From Opeltia flavorubescens (lineage: Eukaryota > Ascomycota > Lecanoromycetes > Teloschistales > Teloschistaceae), in assembly GCA_000442125.1 (NCBI GenBank), contig KE546973.1:930001-994000 (forward strand): 64,000 nt of DNA, given 5' to 3'. Made by a program: the position numbers and the translations under genes. Every line of letters begins with the position of its first letter. Within the stretch, counting starts at the first letter, position 1. The notes beneath the pieces were generated by a model. It ran no database searches. It was not told the DNA's origin and was given only the letters and a program-made list of their open reading frames with translations. This document shows positions 10,864 through 20,809 of the stretch, one piece after another.

Positions 10864-11840
10864 ATGACTTCTGGAACCACGCCGCCGTACGCACTCTCCG
10901 ATCCAAATATCATCCGCCGTGCGACTCGTACCCGGCGTGTCTTTGCTTTCCTCACCTCCTTCCTCTTTCTTCTTTCCCTCATCTTTTTAATTCTTGTCGA
11001 GGTCGGGAACTTGAACGCCGACCATCCTGTCCTATCTTCCATCTACTTCATCAAGCTGGACCTGAGCCACATCATTCCTCGCTCCGTACCAAATTCCGTT
11101 CTCATCAACAGTATTGCAAGGACTCTTGGGTTGCATGATTTCTATCAGGTTGGACTCTGGAATTTCTGCGAGGGCTATGGAAACGAAATCACCAGGTGCA
11201 GCAAACCGCAGAAGATGTATTGGTTTAATCCGGTGGAGATCATGCTGAGCGAGCTACTTGCTGGCGCCACCAGTGAGCGTGCCCTATCCTACATCCTCGA
11301 TCGAGGTCCCGCTAAGCTCTCACGCCAGTTGCTCTACCATCCAATGTAATCGATGCTCTCACCCTTGTTCGCAAAGCCTCCCACTGGATGTTTGCCCTTT
11401 TCTTAGCTGGTACCTGTCTTGCCGTTCCCTCTATTCTCCTCACACCTTTCTCAGTTTACACTCGCTGGGCTTCTCTTCCGCTCACAATCCTTACATTTCT
11501 TACTGCTTTCTCCATCACCGTAGCAACCATTGTTGCATCCGCCATGTTTATCATCTTCAAGAAAGTCATCCACAGTGCCCTTGATTCAGTGAACATTGAA
11601 GCGGAGCTCGGTACCAAGATGTTTGCATTCATGTGGATTGCATCAGCGGCTGCGATATTGGGTTGGTTAATCCAATTCGGAGAATGCTGCTGCTGTGCTA
11701 GTCAGCGAGATGTGAAGACGGGCAGGCGAAAAGGGAGTAAGAAAGCTTATGCAGAAACGGGACGAGGCAATGTAGATGGTACGGGAGAAGTGAAGGAGAA
11801 ACCGAAAGCGAGGAGGAGGTTGATTAGTAGCATTGGATGA
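10864..11840 (+). CDS. SUR7/PalI family membrane protein
   Basis: Protein of 306 residues in two exons, 10864-11272 and 11329-11840. The join gives LAGATIALPSNVIDALTLVRK, as expected for the family. The start ATG at 10864 (MTSGTTPPYAL) places the first helix near residues 22-45. Then comes an extracellular loop with the family W-N-F-C-x-G signature (GLWNFCEGYGNEITRC), followed by three helices near 155-260 and a basic cytosolic tail. A Cys cluster (ECCCCASQ) after the last helix may be palmitoylated. Relatives mark eisosomes or act in pH sensing and wall stress; which applies here is not shown. Confidence 0.88.
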
Positions 11841-12693
11841 CGAAGAAACGATCCTTGAATTCACTCTATAGATTTGAAGCCGCTGCATCCCGTTACCAAT
11901 CCCTACCCCTTCATTGACAGCAGTATGATCATCGAGTGCGTGCAAACCCCGGATTGCCATTTTCACCCATGGCTCCCATGCGCTCATCTGGTGTATTCGA
12001 AAGAGGGAAAGAGCTGTATCTGGCTTTAAGAATCTCCCTTCACATGGCAACTTGTCTTCGTGTGAAAATTTATCTGAGCCAATACGACCTTAAATGACGA
12101 TACAAGTTCTTTGAGGTTGACATTCTCGTCGTCCTCCGGATACATTTAAGCTAGACAGATAGTCTGTTGTATCTCGATTTACACTATCTGAAAGATACTC
12201 TACACCTTCGATCCATTTCCATCCTTCTTTTAACTTTTTTGAAATAGATGAAAGTCGGTCAGCCTTTTACTTAGCAGCACTCTCTTACAAGGTTATCGGG
12301 TAACCAGAAGCGTCAATTTGCACCATACGGTGGCAGAGGGAATGAACAGGAGATGAGGTTTACGGACATGATGTTTAATTCCTGAAAGCTGGCTGCAGTG
12401 ATTTCAATTTTACCTGCGAACTATGTACAGTGACCTAGAACTACACCTTTAAAATCCATTGCGTAGCGTCCTTTGTCAGGGGAATATTATTTTCGACCCT
12501 CTAGTCTTCTCGATTACCATCGCTGCACCCCTTTACCCGAGAATTGCGTTCAAAATTCAGCAATATCCATCGTATTCAAACCTGAGAACAAGGCCATCAT
12601 GAGCAGAAGAACCGAAAGTGAAAGGGATCCTCAGAAGCGGTGGATATTGTCGACACCGCTCATCGGCCGCCGTATGACCGAATCAACCTTTTC
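11841..12693. other. Convergent intergenic region
   Basis: About 850 bases between the 3' ends of the SUR7/PalI gene and the AT-hook gene. The open frames overlapping it have no recognisable features. Confidence 0.45.
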
Positions 12694-15285
12694 TCACAGT
12701 TCATTCTCCTCTGTCTCACCGCTCTCGAGATCAACAATCTCTACGTTGCCTTTCCTCATCCCCTCGGCTCGCTCTCGCGCCGACAGTTCAGGATCTGCTC
12801 GATCCAAGGAGGATTCTCTTGGACCGCGAACCGCAGATGAGAAAGGATCATTGGGACCGCTGGACCTTGTTGGTCGAGGAAAGGCTATAGAAGCCCTTCG
12901 GTCAGCGGCGAGCGAGTTCCATGTCCTATTCTCGGCAGTGACTTCTCGCACAGGGGATGTTGACCGTAACTTTGGAGGTCGAAGAACCCCCTTGCCCTTA
13001 CTATTGTCCGTTGCCGCAGAGACTTCATCTTCCTTGCCGCTGTCTAGAGGCTCATCGCCTGTAGCTCGTACTGCTTCGTCCGCGGATTGACTCTCTGGAA
13101 CATCCAAGGTTGTCTTATCCCTCCCATGTGGAGGGTTAGATCGTCTCAGGTTTGTCTTTCGAGCTGCCGCAGGTGCAGCTTTACCTCTATTCTTCCGGGG
13201 TCGACCAGGCTTTCGCTTCGTCTGTTTGGCATCCACGGCTGTGGCGGCGCGAGGGGCAGCAGTTGTAGCGGAAGTCGAGTTACTTCTATGAGCTGCATTG
13301 CTGTTGGCCGTTGCACGGCGAGTCCTCTTCGCAGGCGGTGGGGAAATCTCGTCTTCCTCCTTGATCTCGGCTTCTTCAGGTTCACGACCTCGCTTTAATC
13401 GATTGGAGCGAGTAGTACGGTCTCTACCCGCATCAATTCTCTGTTGAAATAATTGAGTAGCAGAGGATTGCAGAGGTGCAGCTACTATTGTTACTGAAGC
13501 CCTAGCCTCTGCTCTCGCAGCATTGGTAGCAGCACTTGGCATGGCACCTCGACCTCGAATGCTCATTCTGTGGTTTGTAACAGGAAAAGCGCTCGTCAGA
13601 GGACGCTTGATTGCGGGCCCGTTTGGCGTGACATTTCGATTCTCTTTGTCTTGGTCGGTGTCATCATCAGTTGTTTCATCCTCATAAGAACGAGCGCGCT
13701 TTTTGCCTGCCTCCTGAGTAGGCATCACTTTTGCTATTCTTATATATGGAAGAGCATCGAAGTGCTGTTCTTGATCAATTTGAGCCTGGCTCTCCCTGTC
13801 CCTGTGGGCATCAACCCTAGTATTTGACTGCAAGTCGAGCCCGGCTAGCCCAGCCGCTACTCTCTGAGCCCGTATTCCGCTGAGGTTATACTGTAGCTGC
13901 TCGATGAAAGGTCGCTCTGCAGGAAGCAAGTTGGCTTCAGGGGTTCTGGGCAGATCCTGGAAACCGGTATCTAAAGAGCCCACAAACGCTGACCTGTGCT
14001 CAGCTTGGCCAGAGTCAACATTGATGCCAGACAGGGGTTCTCTTCGTGAGGTAGTCACTTGCTTAGGCCTGGGAGGTGGTGGTGGCGTAGCCTCAGCGTC
14101 AGATAACTGCGCGATCCTGGACCGTCCGAAAAACGCAGGAGCAAGTGAAGGGAGCTGTGTCAAGCAAGATCTATTGGACTGGCTTGGATCTCCGGTAATG
14201 TCTGAAGATTCATACCGGCTGCTATGAATCGACCCTCTATTTGGTATCAGCGTAGGTTGTGGGAAATTGCTAGTCTCACTTGAAGCCCTTAAGTCGGGGC
14301 GATAGACATCAAAGAGACCATTACCAATGATATCGGGCTCCGTTTCAGCCGGAATCCTGGCGGAAACATCCTTGGCAAAACGCATATTGCGGCCGTAATG
14401 GACTTTGTCGCCGATGATGTCTTGCCGAGCTCGCTCTCGTATCTGCGTCATCATCTCCCTTGTGATCTGACGCCTTGCCTCGTCTCGGAGCTGATTCATA
14501 TGCTCGGCCCGCAAAGCTGCGACTACTCCTTTCTCGAGTTCTTGTCGCAGCTCTGCTTCGACCTTCTCAGTAACCTCAGCTTTCTTCTCGCTCAGGAAAC
14601 TTGGGTAATCCTCCTGTACCCAGCGTCTTTCCGCTTCCTTCTCCTGAACATCCCGATATTTTTGATAGGCAGCTTCGGTTCGATCTTCTATCTGTTTCGC
14701 AATTTTTGGCCTACTCTCGACCTCCCACTGATGTCGATACTGTAGATCTAATTCGGCCTTCACAGCTTGTCTCCGCTCATTCTCCTGGCCGTCGAGCCAA
14801 TCTTGTACGATTTGACCCCAGTTCGCTTCTATTTCCACCTTGACCCTGCTTTCATAGGCGTTCCGAATTGCTTCGATCGTAGAGTCAATCAGACCTCTGA
14901 CGCTCGCTGTGAGAGATCCGTTGACTTCGATTTCAAGAGACGGTAAGTCGAGCCCAGCAGCTTCTACTTCGTTTTCTTCCAGCGGAGTAAGGAATGCCTG
15001 TCTAGGTGCCCCGCTAGAGATTATCCTATTCGATAAATTCCTGCTAGTGAGACCCTCAACATTCTCTCGTGGAAGTCTGGTTTGCGCATCAAGTGACCCT
15101 AGGGTGTTATCCTCTTTGTCACTATTGGCGGTGATTTTACTGGAGTCTTGGCCAGCGGTACTATTGGAAGTCTCTACTGGGAAAGGTTCACGGCTACCAG
15201 CTATGTTTGATTCACGGGCCAATGTTGCATCTGCCTGGTCCTCAACCGATGAGCCAATAGGAGAATTGCCGGGCTGACTGCTCAT
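12694..15285 (-). CDS. Fungal AT-hook and coiled-coil protein, unknown function
   Basis: Single-exon gene of 863 residues, not recognised beyond its parts. The N-terminal third is disordered and then enters a long charged helix (about residues 130-310) rich in Glu, Arg and Gln, of predicted coiled-coil type. The middle is low complexity with Pro runs. The C-terminal half is basic and holds a canonical AT-hook (KRKPGRPRKNRGK) plus nuclear-localisation-like clusters (PPPAKRTRR). The acidic end is DLESGETEENEL. The layout suggests a nuclear DNA-associated scaffold; this is inference. Confidence 0.7.
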   Translation of the reverse strand: MSSQPGNSPIGSSVEDQADATLARESNIAGSREPFPVETSNSTAGQDSSKITANSDKEDNTLGSLDAQTRLPRENVEGLTSRNLSNRIISSGAPRQAFLTPLEENEVEAAGLDLPSLEIEVNGSLTASVRGLIDSTIEAIRNAYESRVKVEIEANWGQIVQDWLDGQENERRQAVKAELDLQYRHQWEVESRPKIAKQIEDRTEAAYQKYRDVQEKEAERRWVQEDYPSFLSEKKAEVTEKVEAELRQELEKGVVAALRAEHMNQLRDEARRQITREMMTQIRERARQDIIGDKVHYGRNMRFAKDVSARIPAETEPDIIGNGLFDVYRPDLRASSETSNFPQPTLIPNRGSIHSSRYESSDITGDPSQSNRSCLTQLPSLAPAFFGRSRIAQLSDAEATPPPPPRPKQVTTSRREPLSGINVDSGQAEHRSAFVGSLDTGFQDLPRTPEANLLPAERPFIEQLQYNLSGIRAQRVAAGLAGLDLQSNTRVDAHRDRESQAQIDQEQHFDALPYIRIAKVMPTQEAGKKRARSYEDETTDDDTDQDKENRNVTPNGPAIKRPLTSAFPVTNHRMSIRGRGAMPSAATNAARAEARASVTIVAAPLQSSATQLFQQRIDAGRDRTTRSNRLKRGREPEEAEIKEEDEISPPPAKRTRRATANSNAAHRSNSTSATTAAPRAATAVDAKQTKRKPGRPRKNRGKAAPAAARKTNLRRSNPPHGRDKTTLDVPESQSADEAVRATGDEPLDSGKEDEVSAATDNSKGKGVLRPPKLRSTSPVREVTAENRTWNSLAADRRASIAFPRPTRSSGPNDPFSSAVRGPRESSLDRADPELSARERAEGMRKGNVEIVDLESGETEENEL

Positions 15286-15994
15286 GTTGAAAATTGTGAG
15301 ATAACAAGGGGCCCTTGATTTGGGCTGGATCTGGCACGGCTCTTCAACAGTATCTTAAATTTCGCCGAAGATAGAAGACAGAAAATACAAGAAATAGTTG
15401 ATCTTAGACTCAAAGATAATGGCAGAGAGAGTTTGGAGAGACTTTCTTGCAATAGAGTTAATTGTATGGTATCCTGAGGAATCTTTGAGGAGTTTGAAGA
15501 AAGGAAGGAAACAATGTAAGAATGGCAATCTATATACCAGAACCCACCACTCATACTGTTGAAAAGACATAATTAACAGAGAGCTGATGAAAGAATACAA
15601 CAGATAGTCTATGTTATGAGAATCAATGACCATATAGAAAGATAGTAGAAAGTTTAGTACTAGTGCTCTGGGGGTATACATGTATATATATCAGATATTG
15701 GTCAACACAAACTATGGCAAGAAATAGCTACACAAACATATCAGGGCGAGGTAATGGACGAAGTTTTCGACTAAGGACTATGATGACGGAATACTCATGT
15801 GTACAATATCGTGACTGTGTAAATGACGGAAACTACTTTGAAATTTAAAACGATGATTTGTTGATTGCAACGGCACGTGATCTGGATCAATACTGTAATC
15901 TGTGATACCTTCCCGAGCTCAAATCTAATATCTGTCATAATTTTGTGGTCAACCAATTAGCAATTACCTCTGCTCCCACTTAAAGCACTCCATT
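15286..15994. other. Divergent promoter, AT-hook protein / NAA10
   Basis: About 710 bases between divergent starts. It is A/T-rich, with a TATATATAT run near 15680. A CACGTG box lies near 15874, roughly 120 bases upstream of NAA10. No other gene seen. Confidence 0.45.
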
Positions 15995-16771
15995 ATGGAT
16001 ATTCGGGTATTGCAGGCCGCCGACATACCTCATGTTCAATCGACTAATATCACCAATTTACCCGAGAATTATTTCATGAAATATTACCTCTACCATGCAC
16101 TCTCGTGGCCGCAGCTCTCTTACGTCGCCGTCGATGTGTCGCGACCAAAGCGAACACCGTATGACCCTCCAAAGATAGTCGGTTATGTCCTGGCAAAGAT
16201 GGAGGAAGAACCGGAGAACAACATACAGCATGGACATATCACTAGTCTAAGTGTCATGAGGACACACCGAAGATTAGGGCTGGCAGAGAAACTTATGAGA
16301 CAAAGCCGTGAGTCAGACATCCACTGCTTCAGGTACTTTCTGGGGGCACGAATTTGTGTCTTCTACACTGGTGACACAGGGTTACAAGTGGAAGCAGCTG
16401 ACATGGAGGTTCTGGCAGAACGTGCAATGGTCGAAACCTTTGGAGCTCAATATGTGTCATTGCATGTCCGAATGTCGAATGTAGCTGCATTGCGCCTCTA
16501 CCGAGACACTCTGGGTTTTGAGGTTGAGAAGGTTGAATCTGCATATTACGCTGATGGCGAGGATGCATATAGCATGAAGATGGACCTAGCCTTCATCAAG
16601 AAGAGTATCGCGGGGGATGATGACGATGAGGGGGACGAAGTTGGCGACATTGGTAGTAAAAAGGATGTGGAAAAGGAAGGAGAGAAAACCAAGGGCACTA
16701 AGAAGAGGGTGAAAATGGGAAGAAACCTGGGGGTTGGAGATTTGGTCGAACGCAACGAGAGTAAGACTTGA
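15995..16771 (+). CDS. NAA10: N-terminal acetyltransferase A catalytic subunit (Naa10/Ard1)
   Basis: GNAT-fold enzyme of 221 residues that acetylates protein N-termini on the ribosome with its partner Naa15. Exons 15995-16307 and 16419-16771. The start [15 protein letters not shown], the NLPENY motif and the acetyl-CoA loop RTHRRLGLA (about 90-97) are typical. The join gives [23 protein letters not shown], exactly the family order. The intron is 111 bases and has no in-frame stop, so the unspliced frame stays open; those 37 residues are absent from the family. The tail after residue 165 is acidic then basic, as in other fungal Ard1 proteins. Confidence 0.95.
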   Translation: MDIRVLQAADIPHVQSTNITNLPENYFMKYYLYHALSWPQLSYVAVDVSRPKRTPYDPPKIVGYVLAKMEEEPENNIQHGHITSLSVMRTHRRLGLAEKLMRQSRESDIHCFRYFLGARICVFYTGDTGLQVEAADMEVLAERAMVETFGAQYVSLHVRMSNVAALRLYRDTLGFEVEKVESAYYADGEDAYSMKMDLAFIKKSIAGDDDDEGDEVGDIGSKKDVEKEGEKTKGTKKRVKMGRNLGVGDLVERNESKT

Positions 16772-17612
16772 AGTCCCGAGATGAGAGTATCGCTATCTTT
16801 ATTTACGAATTTACACCTTGATCCTCTGTGGTCATTCTTTCTCGAGACGGCATGGAGATCAAGATATGCATATCTAATTCTATGGTACGCTGTTCTGCGT
16901 CGTGGACATAGTTCTATTTGGCGTACCTCAACTGACAGTTCCGTAGATATGGTCGGGCAAGGATTATTGATGGGTTACTACCAACAAGACATCATCTGCA
17001 CGTATGATACGTTCAATAATGGAATCTAGCCCGACCTCTGGTTAAACCTGGATGCTGAAGAATGAAACTCATATTCTAATGCTTGGTGGTTGCGTTTTTG
17101 CACCCGGAAAGTGAAATTGCATTCGCAATTCTTGTCGAGTTAGGAGTGCTACGTCAATGGGACACGTCCTCATGATGGAAAATTGACTATACAACCGAGA
17201 CAATGTCCAATTGGTCTCAAATGAAGGCAGCCTTGTCGGCCAATTGGAGGTCCACCATAAGCTTCGCATAAGCGTTGCATATAGGGCTCACGTACCCGAG
17301 GCGTCGTCAGCTAGGCTGACGCCGACGTATCGCCAACATCTGACTCTTATTAGAGACGCGCAATAGCTTACTTCTGACGACTTCTGTGGGAGTGCACCAG
17401 ATGATGCTATCGACTAATGACTCCGACGTTTTGTCTACGACGACTTTGGACGATTACCCCTCAGCTGCTATTAACATAAAGTAGCGAAACTCCCTTATAT
17501 CGTCTGGTACCAAATGCAAGCAATTTCATGTCCTTCATCGATATTTAGTATCTGCTTTTGCTTCTCTACGTGAGAGATATCATCCTCGCAATCACTTCTA
17601 ATTGAATCAACG
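16772..17612. other. Intergenic region between two plus-strand genes
   Basis: About 840 bases holding the NAA10 3' end and the promoter of the Ser/His-rich protein. Small frames at 16781-17029 and 17069-17269 show no domain. Nothing else recognised. Confidence 0.45.
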
Positions 17613-19286
17613 ATGCTTGTACCCAATCACTCTCAGGCAGACCATCCCTCTGCTCCCCCTCCGTACACGTCCACTACAGCTCTTGCTGCAGAAAGGCCAA
17701 GCTCTTCTGCCATTCCTGGTCTTCGAGGTGGCGATGCGCAACTTTCTTTGACATTGGATGAACCCCGTTTCTCCTCCGCCGCAGTGTACTTCGATGACCG
17801 ACCATGCACCTTCCCCTACCCAACCCACGTCCTGAACCTCGTCATGTCTTTCTCTCCAAGGGCTACTAGAGACGATTTCCCATTCCCGCAGCCGCAAGAC
17901 CAGTATCTATCTCGAGACGTCTCCGCCAACGATTGGAATACTTTTCTTAACTATCTGTTGCCCGTTGACACAAACCATGCGTACGACAAAGCCGATCTCG
18001 CCAGGTCGAGAAGTAAAGACGCACCAAGAGATCGAGACACAATCGAAGCGATTCTCGCCGAATGGCACGAAGGCTTTTTCGGACCTAGGGGAATACAGAT
18101 TGAAGCGCGTTTTCCTGCCGCCTCCCGCCCAGAAACATCGCCGCCCCCTCCTTTTACCTCAACCGTTGATGTTGGTTATCATCCAGAGGTGGGTCAATCC
18201 GCAGATCAAAGGACTCCAATTCCCCTTCAATCACAAACGCCTACTCAGCCGCCCATGTCCTACGGCCAATCATCATTGCAGTGGGCACGGCAAAACCTCA
18301 TCGGTCCAAGACTAGGATCTGGGCCCCTAGGTCGGCTCTTGTCCGGGAATAGTATCCAGAATCCTGATCTCCAGGATGATGTCCGATCTCGACATGGGCG
18401 CCACAGACACGACATGCATGAGAGAAGAGGCCGATCGCCAAGCTCTTCGTCGACATCCTCATCCTCGTCGAGCTCATCTTCACACACAGGACATGGAGGC
18501 CGGGGATTCCATCATCGAGGAGGCTATCATCGAGGAAGCCACCGCGGTGGCCGCCACCATGGACATGGAAGACATCATCATCACCATCATGGAGAGCATC
18601 GCCATTGCCGCCGCTCGTCCTCTAGCTCCTCCAGCTCCTCCAGCTCTTCGTCTGGATCCTCCGTCTCTTTATCGTCTTCTGATTTCTCCGGCGCCGATGC
18701 TGATGATGCCCGTCGCTTGTTTATTGCAATACGCCAGAACCTTAATAACAAGGCATATCTCATGAACGCTGTTCGCCAATTCAAGAACGAGATCCGACAG
18801 ACCAAGCGACAACATCGCAATGCTTCTCACGGTATGCGGGACATGAGTAAAGAACAACGTCAGCAGCTCAAGGGTCAGGCTAAAGGGATGAAGGCCGAGC
18901 TCAAGTCACTCGTCAAGGAAGCCCGTGCCGTGCGGAAAGCTGACCGTAAAGTGTGGAAGGCAGAACGCAAGATTCAACGAGCACAGCACGGGGCCAACAA
19001 AAGAGGCATGAATGCTCATGATTCAAACAACAAAGCTGTGCTTAAGGCAGAAGCGAAGGCCTTAAAAGCGCAAATGCGGGCTGTTGAGGCGAATAGGCTT
19101 GCAAGGGAGAAGGCTAAGGAAGGCGAGGAGAGAGCGAAGAGTCAGAAAGAAAGGGAATCATACGATTTTTCCAAAGCAGAAACCATTGAGCACACAAAGG
19201 AGCGAGATCTAGTAGAGAGAACAGGATCTTTGGGACTTTATGACACGGAGAAGCAAGCAAGTGGAACTTGTGCTCAGAATGAATAG
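17613..19286 (+). CDS. Ser/His/Gly-rich fungal protein with coiled coil
   Basis: Single-exon gene of 557 residues, function unknown. The N-terminal 170 residues look folded (SANDWNTFLNYLLPVD, AILAEWHEGFFGPRG) and recall uncharacterised fungal proteins. A linker follows, then at about 275-360 a compositional block: a Ser run, a Gly/His/Arg segment containing six consecutive His, and a second run of 13 Ser. From about 375 to 530 the chain is highly charged and helical (KEQRQQLKGQAKGMKAELK), probably coiled coil. The His block could bind metal. The plus frame is supported by its even charge pattern; overlapping frames are shadows of the repeats. Confidence 0.72.
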   Translation: MLVPNHSQADHPSAPPPYTSTTALAAERPSSSAIPGLRGGDAQLSLTLDEPRFSSAAVYFDDRPCTFPYPTHVLNLVMSFSPRATRDDFPFPQPQDQYLSRDVSANDWNTFLNYLLPVDTNHAYDKADLARSRSKDAPRDRDTIEAILAEWHEGFFGPRGIQIEARFPAASRPETSPPPPFTSTVDVGYHPEVGQSADQRTPIPLQSQTPTQPPMSYGQSSLQWARQNLIGPRLGSGPLGRLLSGNSIQNPDLQDDVRSRHGRHRHDMHERRGRSPSSSSTSSSSSSSSSHTGHGGRGFHHRGGYHRGSHRGGRHHGHGRHHHHHHGEHRHCRRSSSSSSSSSSSSSGSSVSLSSSDFSGADADDARRLFIAIRQNLNNKAYLMNAVRQFKNEIRQTKRQHRNASHGMRDMSKEQRQQLKGQAKGMKAELKSLVKEARAVRKADRKVWKAERKIQRAQHGANKRGMNAHDSNNKAVLKAEAKALKAQMRAVEANRLAREKAKEGEERAKSQKERESYDFSKAETIEHTKERDLVERTGSLGLYDTEKQASGTCAQNE

Positions 19287-19534
19287 TTGGTCCTCGTATA
19301 TGAAGATAAATAGAGGAGTGGAGATAATTGATATGTATAATTAATGTTCTCTTGGTCATAATTTACTGATTCATTTTGATAGCACCGAACATTTGCCAAT
19401 TGTTTGAACGTGGTCATTGAGAAATGCATGAGACTGGAGGCTAATTAAGCGATTTTGATAAGCGAAAGTGCGAATAATCACCCGAGTCACCATAACAACA
19501 CACCCACCCCAAATCCATCCAAACACCCCTTTGG

Positions 19535-20239
19535 ATGATGGCATTATTGGCACCACCCCCCACTAACAACTTATACCCCAGCCTCGATGCTTTGATCACT
19601 AACATCAACGCGCACGCAAAAACGCAAGGTTATGCCGTCGCCAAAGCCCGCTCCAAAGCCCGCGCAGGCACCACCGTAAAAGTAAACCTGCGCTGTTCCC
19701 TCGGCGGCGTCCCCCGCTTTTCTTCATCTTCCACCGCCGCCAATAATGACAACAACCCAGCGAACTCAAGCATCGTCGCACCAATACCATCATCTACGCG
19801 CCAACGCCAACGCCCATCCCCTAAGACTAATTGCCCCTTCGACGCCTACGCGGTACTCAAGAAGCAGAATTCTGGGCAATGGGAATTGCACGTCCGCAAC
19901 GGGGAGCATAACCACGCTGCCTTCCGGCCCGAGGACAGCGCGGTACACAGACGGGATGCGCTGACTCAGGAGGTGTACGATGAGATACGGGAGAGAGTCG
20001 CAAGGGGGGAAGGGCCAGGCGGCATTTGGGAGGAGATGAGGAAAGGGAGAGGAGAGGGGTGGCTGGTGGGGAGGAGGGATGTTGCGAATGCGGTAAGGGA
20101 GGTTAGGATGGGGAGAGTGAGGAAGAGGGCGTTGAGGAAGGAGAGTGGGGATGACGGAGGTGGTCGTGGGATCATGAACGGAGAGGATGATGGTGGAGAT
20201 GGTATTGAGGATGCCAGGTGTGTGATCTTTGGCTTCTAA
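19535..20239 (+). CDS. FAR1-like DNA-binding domain protein
   Basis: Single-exon gene of 234 residues; an adjacent second ATG would remove one residue. It resembles the FAR1 (WRKY-GCM1) zinc-finger domain found in Mutator-like transposases and derived regulators: YPSLDALITNINAHAKTQGYAV, an LRCSL cysteine, TNCPFDAYAV with a second Cys, then WELHVRNGEHNHA carrying the His-x-His pair. A Ser/Asn-rich insert of about 40 residues separates the first two Cys motifs. The rest is basic and helical. No transposase catalytic domain or terminal repeat accompanies it, so it is more likely a domesticated DNA-binding protein than a mobile element. Confidence 0.75.
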   Translation: MMALLAPPPTNNLYPSLDALITNINAHAKTQGYAVAKARSKARAGTTVKVNLRCSLGGVPRFSSSSTAANNDNNPANSSIVAPIPSSTRQRQRPSPKTNCPFDAYAVLKKQNSGQWELHVRNGEHNHAAFRPEDSAVHRRDALTQEVYDEIRERVARGEGPGGIWEEMRKGRGEGWLVGRRDVANAVREVRMGRVRKRALRKESGDDGGGRGIMNGEDDGGDGIEDARCVIFGF

Positions 20240-20809
20240 TGAAGGTTCCATGACCTGGCTGACATGAAAGGTAGTCTCGGCGATGTTGCGGACTTGTTGA
20301 ATGGCAGCCGGTGGCCGGAGCAGGGTCATGGTATTTCAGTTAATTCACATTTTGCTACGCCAGCGATATCGCTGTCGAGGTTGGAGGAGAATGGACACGG
20401 GGCGAATCAAGCGAAAGGTGACGAGTGCTATAGACCAGGGATGAAGCTTTTCCTGGTACGGTTTGATATGGACTGAGCGAGCATCATGTCGCACAGCATG
20501 ACTGTAGCTTTGTTCATTGTAATAATGGTGGTAAGGTATCTACAAGAACTGGCTTTTCCCAACGCTCAACTCGAAAACATGCAGCAGATGCTCGGCATCA
20601 AACACCCTTATCCATCATCATCGTCATAATATGTGCAAATTTTGAAAGATGCCACAGGCTTCTCAGACGGACAGAAGGTCGAAAATAGAAAGAAAATGCT
20701 TTGAGCGTCGTGCTCCTCCGATGATGGATGAGGCATTGAAACAAGTGTTCTGGCTCGCAGAAGATTCTCCAATGGTACTCTGTACCAGACATCTTGCAGA
20801 GCCGATTCT
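20240..20809. other. Convergent intergenic region
   Basis: About 570 bases between the 3' ends of the FAR1-like and Asp f 7-like genes. Nothing recognised. Confidence 0.4.

Noticed and set aside
12473-13090. 205-codon plus-strand frame opposite the AT-hook gene
   Set aside because: Antisense shadow of a Ser/Arg-rich coding region.
18376-18765. Overlapping plus-strand frame of 129 codons inside the Ser/His-rich gene
   Set aside because: Shadow of the repetitive DNA; the main frame has continuous charge pattern and length.
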